Program-made: the position numbers and the translations under genes
The notes under the pieces: generated by a model
What the model was told of the DNA's origin: nothing
Database searches by the model: none
The model's input: only the letters and a program-made list of their open reading frames with translations
Assembly: GCA_041483455.1 (NCBI GenBank)
Contig: JBGPFS010000166.1
Span: 1-5,925 of the forward strand
DNA from: JBGPFS01 sp041483455
Lineage (GTDB): Bacteria; Chloroflexota; Limnocylindria; Limnocylindrales; CSP1-4
Reading direction: 5' to 3'
Length of the DNA stretch: 5,925 nt
Shown here: positions 1 through 4,689 of the stretch, in pieces
Layout of the letters: each line of letters starts with the position of its first letter
Position numbering within the stretch: the stretch's first letter is position 1

Positions 1-40
1 ACAGAAGCCGGACGGACGCACCCCCCGTCCGGCTTCTTGT
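1..40. terminator. Strong hairpin, probable terminator of an upstream gene
   Basis: A perfect 13-bp stem (3-15 with 25-37, arm AGAAGCCGGACGG) closes on a 9-nt loop. Positions 1-3 can also pair with 38-40 if one T is bulged. The 3' arm ends in a T-rich stretch (CTTCTTGT), giving a weak U-tract for rightward transcription. The left arm begins with few A residues, so leftward termination is less favoured. It most likely ends a gene lying left of the window. No reading frame is seen in its bases. Confidence 0.7.
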
Positions 41-299
41 ATGTCCGAGACTGACAAGCCGCAGCTAAGCGCCCGTCGCCGGCCGAGCCGGAGCGACCGG
101 GGGCGAGATGGGCTGAACGACCCGCTCGGTCTCGGTTCGACCGGGACGGGGAGCCCACTATCTATTCCACGCCGAGGCGCGCAGACTTCGCCGACCGGAC
201 GGGTGGCGGGGCCTCGGGGGAGTCCCACGGGCACGGCGTCCCAATCACGGTCGCCAGATTCGCGCCCGCTGCCAATGGCGAGACCGACCTCGTCCGCTC
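41..299. other. Non-coding leader region, no supported gene
   Basis: No credible gene is seen on either strand. Open frames here lack a ribosome binding site, are rich in Arg, Ser and Pro, and run out of frame into the cupin-like gene. A small A/T-rich patch at 157-168 (ACTATCTATT) stands out in very GC-rich DNA and could be a -10 region for the gene at 328, but I find no matching -35. A GTTCGAC loop at 135-141 resembles a tRNA T-arm, but no other tRNA arm fits around it. Confidence 0.5.
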
Positions 300-315
300 G
301 GGCGCAACTGCGCCC
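300..315 (+). promoter_or_regulatory. GC-only hairpin directly before the ribosome binding site
   Basis: The arms GGGCGC (300-305) and GCGCCC (310-315) form a perfect 6-bp stem with a 4-nt AACT loop. It ends one base before the AGGAAGGG ribosome binding site at 316-323. It might shape translation of the downstream gene or be a small operator-like palindrome. The structure is seen in the sequence; the role is inferred. Confidence 0.35.
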
Positions 316-323
316 AGGAAGGG
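316..323 (+). promoter_or_regulatory. Ribosome binding site deciding the start at 328
   Basis: AGGAAGGG lies 4 nt before the ATG at 328. The next in-frame ATG (352) is preceded by GGGCGACTC, with no comparable purine-rich motif, so the upstream ATG is preferred. Confidence 0.6.
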
Positions 324-327
324 TGCC

Positions 328-906
328 ATGGCACCATCCAACGGGCGACTCATGTCGCGCCGCGTCCCCGGCGTCGCGCTTGCCCTCAGGCATGCGCTCC
401 CACGTAAGGCAACGCGTAGTCCGCTGCTGGCGCTGGTCCTCATCGTCGTGTTCGCGGGCACCGTGCTCGCGACGGGCGCGAGCAACTTCCACCCGACGAC
501 CCTGTCACGCGGGACGCTCAGCGAGCCGGTGCAGTTCAACACCGGCGCGGTGAAGTTCCAGACGAAGGGGTCCGTGGACTTCGTCACGGTGACGGTCACA
601 TTCGGCTTGCCTGGCTGCTCCGAGACCTCGACCTGCGCGGGCTCCTCCGGTTGGCACGCGCACCCGGGCGTCGTCCTCGTCACCGTGGCGTCGGGCAGCG
701 TGGTGCAGTATGACGAGCACTGCTCGGCGACCACGCACACCGCGCTCTCCGCATCCTCCGCATTCGTCGAGTCGGGCGATGACGCGGGCCTGGTTCGGAA
801 CGAGAGCGCCACGATCCCGGTCATCGTGTACGTCACCTATGTCGTTCCGACCGGGACGACTGCCTTGCGGATCGATAAGGCCAACCCCGGCTGCCCACAG
901 AACTAG
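328..906 (+). CDS. Membrane-anchored or secreted cupin-like protein with degenerate metal site
   Basis: 192 aa. A basic N-terminus (residues 1-30) is followed by one hydrophobic segment (about 32-50) with no lipobox, so it is an uncleaved anchor or a late signal peptide; the rest should lie outside the cytoplasm. The body (about 60-185) reads as a single small beta-barrel of cupin type. It has a GWHAHPG motif (H110, H112), a VASGSVVQYDE strand (120-130), then AFVESG (145-150), LVRNES (155-160) and a closing VPTGTTALRID stretch (173-183). In relatives I know, the second motif carries a His just before LVRN; here that position is G154, and the motif-1 Glu is also absent, so the usual four-ligand metal site is incomplete. 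C97, C103, C132 and C189 could form disulfides. The gene is followed by a strong hairpin and looks monocistronic. Ligand and function are unknown; the fold call is family pattern recognition. Confidence 0.75.
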   Translation: MAPSNGRLMSRRVPGVALALRHALPRKATRSPLLALVLIVVFAGTVLATGASNFHPTTLSRGTLSEPVQFNTGAVKFQTKGSVDFVTVTVTFGLPGCSETSTCAGSSGWHAHPGVVLVTVASGSVVQYDEHCSATTHTALSASSAFVESGDDAGLVRNESATIPVIVYVTYVVPTGTTALRIDKANPGCPQN

Positions 907-923
907 CGATCTCGCACGATCAT

Positions 924-957
924 CGAGTGGGGCCCTTCGACCGGAGGGCTCCACTCG
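924..957 (+). terminator. Hairpin terminator after the cupin-like gene
   Basis: A 13-bp stem pairs 924-936 with 945-957 and contains one G-U pair (931/950). It can be extended inward by two more pairs to a 4-nt GACC loop. It starts 17 nt after the TAG stop at 904-906. There is no T-run after it, as is common for terminators in GC-rich bacteria. It separates the cupin-like gene from the gene at 1070. Confidence 0.6.
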
Positions 958-1018
958 CAGCGTCCCCTCGGCCAGCCGAGCACCGGACGCGCGATCCGGC
1001 GGTCACGCCATCCGCCCA

Positions 1019-1059
1019 CTCGAGGACAATGCGCGGGGGACAGCCTACCCTCGAGGACA
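1019..1059 (+). repeat. 10-bp direct repeat CTCGAGGACA, 31-bp period
   Basis: Two exact copies of CTCGAGGACA lie at 1019-1028 and 1050-1059, start to start 31 bp, close to three helical turns. The first covers the candidate -35 element. The second overlaps the end of the candidate -10 element, the predicted transcription start and the first base of the ribosome binding site. This is an operator-like placement for a repressor binding one face of the helix. The repeat is seen directly; the regulatory role is inferred. Confidence 0.5.
1023..1051 (+). promoter_or_regulatory. Candidate sigma-70-type promoter for the gene at 1070
   Basis: AGGACA (1023-1028, four of six matches to TTGACA) is separated by exactly 17 bp from TACCCT (1046-1051, fits TAnnnT). 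Predicted initiation would be near 1058, giving a leader of roughly 12 nt that just includes the ribosome binding site. The elements are degenerate, so this is a candidate only. Confidence 0.35.
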
Positions 1060-1063
1060 GGAG
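1059..1063 (+). promoter_or_regulatory. Ribosome binding site deciding the start at 1070
   Basis: AGGAG lies 6 nt before the ATG at 1070. The same frame is open far upstream (to 710), but that part overlaps the cupin-like gene and the terminator hairpin and has an Arg/Ser/Pro-rich shadow composition. This site fixes the real start. Confidence 0.7.
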
Positions 1064-1069
1064 ACATCC

Positions 1070-1426
1070 ATGGCCGTTCGACCGATCGAGGTCGCCTACT
1101 TCTATCGAACGAAGTGGGGGCACCACGACGAGTTCCTGGAGCTCTTCACCCGGAACCATCTGCCCGTTCTCCACGAGCAGGTGAAGAGCGGTCGAATGCT
1201 CGACGTTCGGGTCCAGGTGCCGCGCTTCCACGGCGACGGCCGGGCCGACTGGGACGTGCTGGTCACGATCGTCTACCGCGACTGGGCGGCGATGGAAGAC
1301 CACTCCGACAAGGAGATCACCGAGCGGCTCTTCCCCGACCAGGCCCGCTACAGCGAGGATGAGCGACGGCGCTTCAGTATCCTGGATGCGCACTGGGACG
1401 TGCCGCTCGATTCATCGCCGGGCTGA
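1070..1426 (+). CDS. Small cytoplasmic protein, probably dimeric alpha/beta-barrel fold
   Basis: 118 aa, acidic and His/Trp-rich, with no signal peptide or membrane segment. The order of elements suits a ferredoxin-like alpha/beta-barrel subunit of the kind found in EthD/ABM-type proteins. A first strand IEVAYFYRTKWG (6-17) is followed by a helix HHDEFLELFTRNHLPVLHEQV (18-38), a strand DVRVQVPRF (45-53), a long strand WDVLVTIVYRDW (61-72), a helix (73-87) and a basic/acidic tail. Charged and aromatic residues such as H19, H30, H35, H54 and W61 could line a pocket, but no catalytic signature is recognisable. I recall similar short hypothetical proteins in environmental bacteria without an assigned reaction. 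It has its own ribosome binding site, candidate promoter and an overlapping direct repeat, so it is probably expressed alone. The fold is an inference and the function is unknown. Confidence 0.8.
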   Translation: MAVRPIEVAYFYRTKWGHHDEFLELFTRNHLPVLHEQVKSGRMLDVRVQVPRFHGDGRADWDVLVTIVYRDWAAMEDHSDKEITERLFPDQARYSEDERRRFSILDAHWDVPLDSSPG

Positions 1427-1497
1427 GCGGGCAACGAGCGCCCCGGTCGCCGCAGCGGCGGACCGTCCCCGTCGGCGCCGAGGGTGAGCCGCTCAGC
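1422..1497. terminator. Symmetric bidirectional terminator between convergent genes
   Basis: The outer arms GCTGAGCGG (1422-1430) and CCGCTCAGC (1489-1497) are perfect 9-bp complements. Each contains the TGA stop codon of one of the two convergent genes (1424-1426 plus, 1493-1495 minus). Inside them GCGCC (1438-1442) can pair with GGCGC (1474-1478). At the core 1444-1452 pairs with 1456-1465 around a CAG loop with one bulged G. The nested layout reads much the same from both directions and fits shared termination. There is no T-run on either side. Confidence 0.5.
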
Positions 1498-2266
1498 AGG
1501 CGTAGTCGGCGTCGATCCCCGAGCCGTCGATGAACTGGACGAGCCAGACGGGACCGCCGGTGAACGCATATGCCGACGCGCAGTAGAGGCTGGCGGTCCC
1601 CTGGGTGGTGACGGCGGTCGCGTACCAGACCGGCACCGAGGGGACGGTCCGATAGCCGCCGGTGATCGTGCTCCACATGCTCTTGGTGCTGTAGACGCCG
1701 ACGCTGAGGCCCTTGCCGATCAGCTTGTAGGCGGCATTGCCCGTGCCCAGGAAGTCGAGCGCGCCCTGGACGACCTGCGCGTTGGCGGCCAGATTAGACA
1801 ACCAGCTGTTGCTGGTCTCGACGTCGAGCCACCAGGTCGTGGCGACGTTGCCGCTCAGGGTGTTGTAGGCGTACCCGTAGGCGGCGTTGGCTGAGTTCCA
1901 GCCGTAGTCGTACGACTGGCACAGCTTGTCCTTCTTGCTGCAAGCGCGCGGCGCGGAGGTGTTTCCCTGCGCCGTCGACCCGACCGGCGCGTTGAGGTTC
2001 ATGTACAGCGAGGCGTGGCTCGGGCTGAGGGCCGCCCAGGCGTACTCGGGGCCCAGGCAGCTGTTCTGGCTGAAGGCGCGGCCGGCTGTCACGCCGACGA
2101 TCCCGAAGTCGCCCGCCGCCGGCAAGGTCGTCGAACCGCAGTTGGGCCAGGAGACGTCATGCCCGATGGACGTGGTCGCATACGAGCCAGCTGCGAGCGT
2201 CGAGGTCGGTGTGAGCAGCGCGAACGCCGCCACAAGCGCGATGACGGCCATCGCACGACGGTTCAT
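1493..2266 (-). CDS. Secreted GH25-like (DUF1906-type) TIM-barrel protein, possible cell-wall hydrolase
   Basis: 257 aa. A clear signal peptide (basic MNRR, hydrophobic core about 6-18, likely cleavage after TLAA near residue 26) exports it. The mature part matches the glycoside hydrolase 25-like barrel. It has a first-strand acidic motif GHDVSW (35-40, D37), a central WWLDVETSN (145-153) with the acidic pair D148/E150 in the DxE arrangement used by GH25 lysozymes, SVGVYSTKSMW (188-198), VPVWYAT (211-217) and a closing WLVQF...GIDADYAC (241-257). GH25 enzymes cut the N-acetylmuramyl glycan backbone of peptidoglycan; this subgroup is less well studied, so activity is inferred. Six Cys in the mature part (C43, C70, C109, C116, C229 and the C-terminal residue C257) suit disulfides. 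The start at 2266 has AAGGAG 6 nt upstream. It follows the MFS gene by 74 nt, with a hairpin between them. Confidence 0.85.
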   Translation of the reverse strand: MNRRAMAVIALVAAFALLTPTSTLAAGSYATTSIGHDVSWPNCGSTTLPAAGDFGIVGVTAGRAFSQNSCLGPEYAWAALSPSHASLYMNLNAPVGSTAQGNTSAPRACSKKDKLCQSYDYGWNSANAAYGYAYNTLSGNVATTWWLDVETSNSWLSNLAANAQVVQGALDFLGTGNAAYKLIGKGLSVGVYSTKSMWSTITGGYRTVPSVPVWYATAVTTQGTASLYCASAYAFTGGPVWLVQFIDGSGIDADYAC

Positions 2267-2272
2267 GGGACG

Positions 2273-2278
2273 CTCCTT
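2273..2278 (-). promoter_or_regulatory. Ribosome binding site of the GH25-like gene
   Basis: AAGGAG on the minus strand, 6 nt before the ATG at 2266. The frame is open much further upstream inside the MFS gene, so this site and the signal peptide directly after the ATG settle the start. Confidence 0.75.
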
Positions 2279-2289
2279 CTCGTGTCGCG

Positions 2290-2312
2290 GGCGGCGATCC
2301 CGGGCCGCCGCC
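2290..2312 (-). terminator. GC-rich hairpin between the MFS and GH25-like genes
   Basis: GGCGGCG (2290-2296) and CGCCGCC (2306-2312) form a perfect 7-bp stem around a 9-nt loop that itself contains CCCGGG. It lies 28 nt past the MFS stop and 11 nt upstream of the next ribosome binding site on the minus strand. It could end the MFS transcript, attenuate read-through or stabilise the downstream message. There is no U-tract, so which of these applies is open. Confidence 0.35.
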
Positions 2313-2340
2313 GATCGTCTCAGTGTTGCATGGTTCCCCA

Positions 2341-3561
2341 TCACAGAACAGCGACCGCGTCGCCGGCGTCCATCGTGGCCAGGTCCGCGGCCGTCAGGTC
2401 GAAGGGGCGGATCAGCGACGTCAGCACCAGCACCGCGGTCACGATCGCGGCGAAGACCAGGAAGCCGACCGCGAAGGAGCCGGTCGCGTCGAGCAGCGTC
2501 CCGACCAGGGGTGGGCCGAAGACCGCCGTGAGCAGGCCGCCCCAGCCGACGATCGCCTGGGCCGACGCGGGGCTGGCGCGCACGCTGGCCGCGGCGCCAT
2601 TGAAGACGGCGGCGTACGGGAGTCCGACACCCAGGCCCGTGACGACGAGCCCGACGATGGCCACGGGCAGCGCCGGCGCCAGGGCCATCATCGTGAGGCC
2701 GATGACCGCAAGGCCGAGCCCGGCCCGGATGAGCCGGATCGGGCGCAGCCCGCCCTCGAGGATGACGCCGCCCGAGGCGCGCGCGGCGATGCCGGTGACG
2801 AGCGTCAGCGAGCCGATCAGCCCGGCCGCCGCGATGGGCAGCCCGAACGCGTCGGCCAGGTAGAGGGTGACCCAGGTGCCGATGACGATGGCCATCCCGA
2901 AGCCGCACATGTGGCAGAGCGCCAGCAGCCACGTGTTGCGCTCACGCAGCGCCACGGCCAGCGCGACCCGCGCTCCGGTCGCGGCGGGGGCCCGGAGCTC
3001 GCTCGGGGCGAGCAGCGTCCACACCACCCAGACCGCGGTCACGGCGAGGGCGGAGAGCGTGAAGGCGAGCCGCCAGTCGCCGGACGGACCGGCCAGGAGT
3101 GGGACGTAGGCCAGCGTGATCCCCGACCCCAGCAGGAACGACGCCCCGTACAGGCCCTGGGCGAGATGGCGACCGCGATCGTCGAAGATCGATCTGGTGT
3201 ACGACGCGCCGGCGGCGAAGCCGAAGCCCGAGCCGAGGCCGCCCAGGACGCGCCAGCCGAGGAGGGCCGGGAAGCTCGGCGCCAGCAGGCCGGTGCCGAG
3301 GTTGCCGATGGCCACGAGCAGGAACCCGAGGGTCACCGCGGGCCGTGTGCCGATCCGGTCGGCGATGGCGCCACCAGCCAGCATCGTCGCCGCGGCCCCC
3401 ATGAAGAACGCCGTGGCGATCGCGCCCGCGTCCGCCGACGACAGCGCGAACTCGGTCCGGATGAACCCGAGCACCGGACCGTGGATCGTGTAGTTCGTCG
3501 ACACGGCGACGGCGACCGCACAGATCAGCAGCAGGGCCCGGCGACGCGACGTGGCTGGCAT
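2341..3561 (-). CDS. Major facilitator superfamily transporter, 12 helices
   Basis: 406 aa, the usual length for a 12-TM MFS permease in the inner membrane. Hydrophobic helices span almost the whole chain. Between TM2 and TM3 lies the MFS motif A GGAIADRIGTRP (63-74, D68, R69, R73). TM4 begins with the conserved Arg in GWRVLGGLGSG (102-112, R104). A cytoplasmic linker at about 186-210 divides the two six-helix halves, and a weaker motif-A equivalent GGVILEGGLRP (264-274) sits in the second half. The GFGFAAG stretch (112-118) and overall style recall NNP/CynX-like anion porters, but I cannot assign a substrate. The start at 3561 has only AGG directly before the ATG. A TACAGT box 7 nt upstream suggests a leaderless message instead. 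The tail after 386 is short and acidic. It lies 79 nt after the lipoprotein gene. Confidence 0.9.
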   Translation of the reverse strand: MPATSRRRALLLICAVAVAVSTNYTIHGPVLGFIRTEFALSSADAGAIATAFFMGAAATMLAGGAIADRIGTRPAVTLGFLLVAIGNLGTGLLAPSFPALLGWRVLGGLGSGFGFAAGASYTRSIFDDRGRHLAQGLYGASFLLGSGITLAYVPLLAGPSGDWRLAFTLSALAVTAVWVVWTLLAPSELRAPAATGARVALAVALRERNTWLLALCHMCGFGMAIVIGTWVTLYLADAFGLPIAAAGLIGSLTLVTGIAARASGGVILEGGLRPIRLIRAGLGLAVIGLTMMALAPALPVAIVGLVVTGLGVGLPYAAVFNGAAASVRASPASAQAIVGWGGLLTAVFGPPLVGTLLDATGSFAVGFLVFAAIVTAVLVLTSLIRPFDLTAADLATMDAGDAVAVL

Positions 3562-3568
3562 CCTGGGA

Positions 3569-3574
3569 ACTGTA
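3569..3574 (-). promoter_or_regulatory. Candidate -10 box giving a leaderless MFS transcript
   Basis: Read on the minus strand, TACAGT (fits TAnnnT) ends 7 nt before the ATG at 3561. That is the spacing expected when transcription starts at or next to the start codon. The ribosome binding site is poor (AGG touching the ATG), which agrees with leaderless translation. No good -35 is seen 17-18 bp upstream (TCGATC or GTCGAT). Confidence 0.35.
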
Positions 3575-3612
3575 GCGGCCTTGCCGGGGACGATCGACGC
3601 CCAGCCTCGCTT

Positions 3613-3632
3613 GCGGGCGGGCGGAGGCCCGC
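3613..3632 (-). terminator. Short GC-only hairpin after the lipoprotein gene
   Basis: GCGGGC (3613-3618) pairs with GCCCGC (3627-3632) over an 8-nt loop, beginning 8 nt past the TAG stop of the lipoprotein gene. The six pairs are all G-C but no U-tract follows. It is a weak terminator candidate that, with the promoter-like box at 3569, would separate the lipoprotein and MFS transcripts. Confidence 0.3.
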
Positions 3633-3640
3633 GGGAGCCG

Positions 3641-4618
3641 CTACCTGACCACGAGGGTCGCGCCCGCCGACGCCATCGAGCCGCCCGCCGAACAGCTGAC
3701 CGTCACCGGCCACGACCCGGTGGTCGTGCGCGAGCCGACGGTCCAGGTCCAGGCGACCACACCTGCACCATCGGCGGTCTTCGCGGCGAGTCCCGCCGCG
3801 CCGGAGGGTCCCGATTTGTACACGACGGTGATCGAGCACCAGGCCCCGCCGGACGTGCTCGCCCGGAGGGTGGCCGGCGAGCCCCGGCTGACCGGCGAGG
3901 TCAGGCTCGTGATCGCCACGCTGAGCTCGCCAGCGGCACCGGATCCGGGCGTCGGGGGCACCGCGGACGACGGGACGGCGGTGATCGCGGGCGCCGGCCC
4001 GGAGCCGCTCAGCGCGAGCCAGGCGCGGACCCAGTCGGTCGCGATCCCGTGCTGGGCGGTCGCGAGGGCGAGCCGGCCCGCACAGACGGACGAGCGGAGC
4101 GCGTTCTCGAGCTGATCCTTCACCCGTGCCCCGACGGGGGTTCCGTCGGCGAGGGCGACCGCGTAAGGCTCGGGCCACAGGTTCGCGGGGTCCGCGGGCG
4201 CCCCGCCGAGCTCGAGCGGGATCAGGTGGTCCTCTTCGTAGTCGGCGAGGTTGGTGTCGCCGTAGCCGTAGGCCGCGATCTGCTGGCGCTTGAGGCTCGT
4301 CGTGTAGCTCGAGGGCGGCCGGACCGTGGCCGTCCAGCCGGGGACGCAGATCGTCGAGCCGACGCTGTCCTGGGTCACGGCCGGGTTCGTGGCTCCAGGG
4401 GTGAGGTTCGGGTCCGGCTCGCCCGGGAGATGTCCGGTGCCGGTAAGCGCCGAACTCGGAAGCTCGGGCGATGGCGAAGCGAGCGGCTCGAACGTCTGGA
4501 TCTCGACCCCGCTCGAGTCCGACGGGCCGCTCTCCAAGGTGGCTGGAGGGCCGACGGTCGAACCGCAGGCCGCGACCAGCAGGGCCAGCGCGGACGCGAC
4601 GGTGACGAGACGGAGCAT
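3641..4618 (-). CDS. Lipoprotein with HNH-like nuclease core and C-terminal Ig-like domain
   Basis: 325 aa. The N-terminus has a hydrophobic signal and lipobox LVAAC (14-18) with GS after C18, so it should be lipid-anchored and exposed outside the membrane. A low-complexity Ser/Pro/Gly linker (20-88) leads to a compact domain (about 90-202). There, EEDHLIPLELGG (128-139; D130, H131) and NLWPEP (146-151; N146) match the beta-beta-alpha-metal core of HNH endonucleases, followed by KDQLEN (167-172), VCAGRLAL (178-185) and DWVRAW (195-200). A third metal ligand is not evident. C91 and C179 could form a disulfide. After a Pro/Ser/Ala linker comes a beta-sandwich tail (about 231-325) with C261/C309 and Trp-rich strands (AWTWTVG, 289-295). 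DNA cleavage outside the cell is inferred. The ATG at 4618 has GGAGA 10 nt upstream, a long spacing. It sits 71 nt after the GGDEF gene. Confidence 0.8.
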   Translation of the reverse strand: MLRLVTVASALALLVAACGSTVGPPATLESGPSDSSGVEIQTFEPLASPSPELPSSALTGTGHLPGEPDPNLTPGATNPAVTQDSVGSTICVPGWTATVRPPSSYTTSLKRQQIAAYGYGDTNLADYEEDHLIPLELGGAPADPANLWPEPYAVALADGTPVGARVKDQLENALRSSVCAGRLALATAQHGIATDWVRAWLALSGSGPAPAITAVPSSAVPPTPGSGAAGELSVAITSLTSPVSRGSPATLRASTSGGAWCSITVVYKSGPSGAAGLAAKTADGAGVVAWTWTVGSRTTTGSWPVTVSCSAGGSMASAGATLVVR

Positions 4619-4689
4619 CGGGGCATTGTCTCCGACGGGCCGCCTCGACGCGGCGTTCCAGCCGGCGGTGAACGGGTACGGCGTGGGCG

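Noticed and set aside
120..160. tRNA-like T-arm (GTTCGAC loop)
   Set aside because: The stem register is wrong for a T-arm with a 7-nt TTCRANN loop, and there is no matching acceptor, anticodon or D arm around it.
41..553. 170-codon plus-strand open frame starting at an ATG
   Set aside because: It has no ribosome binding site, an Arg/Ser/Pro-rich composition typical of off-frame GC-rich DNA, and overlaps the cupin-like gene, whose signal segment and motifs are convincing.
582..600. Palindrome CGTCAC-G-GTGACG
   Set aside because: It lies inside the cupin-like gene and is explained by alternating Thr and Val codons in a beta strand.
2323..3648. 441-codon plus-strand open frame opposite the MFS gene
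   Set aside because: It is Arg/Gly/Glu/Asp-rich with no domain, and is a third-position shadow of the membrane protein on the other strand.
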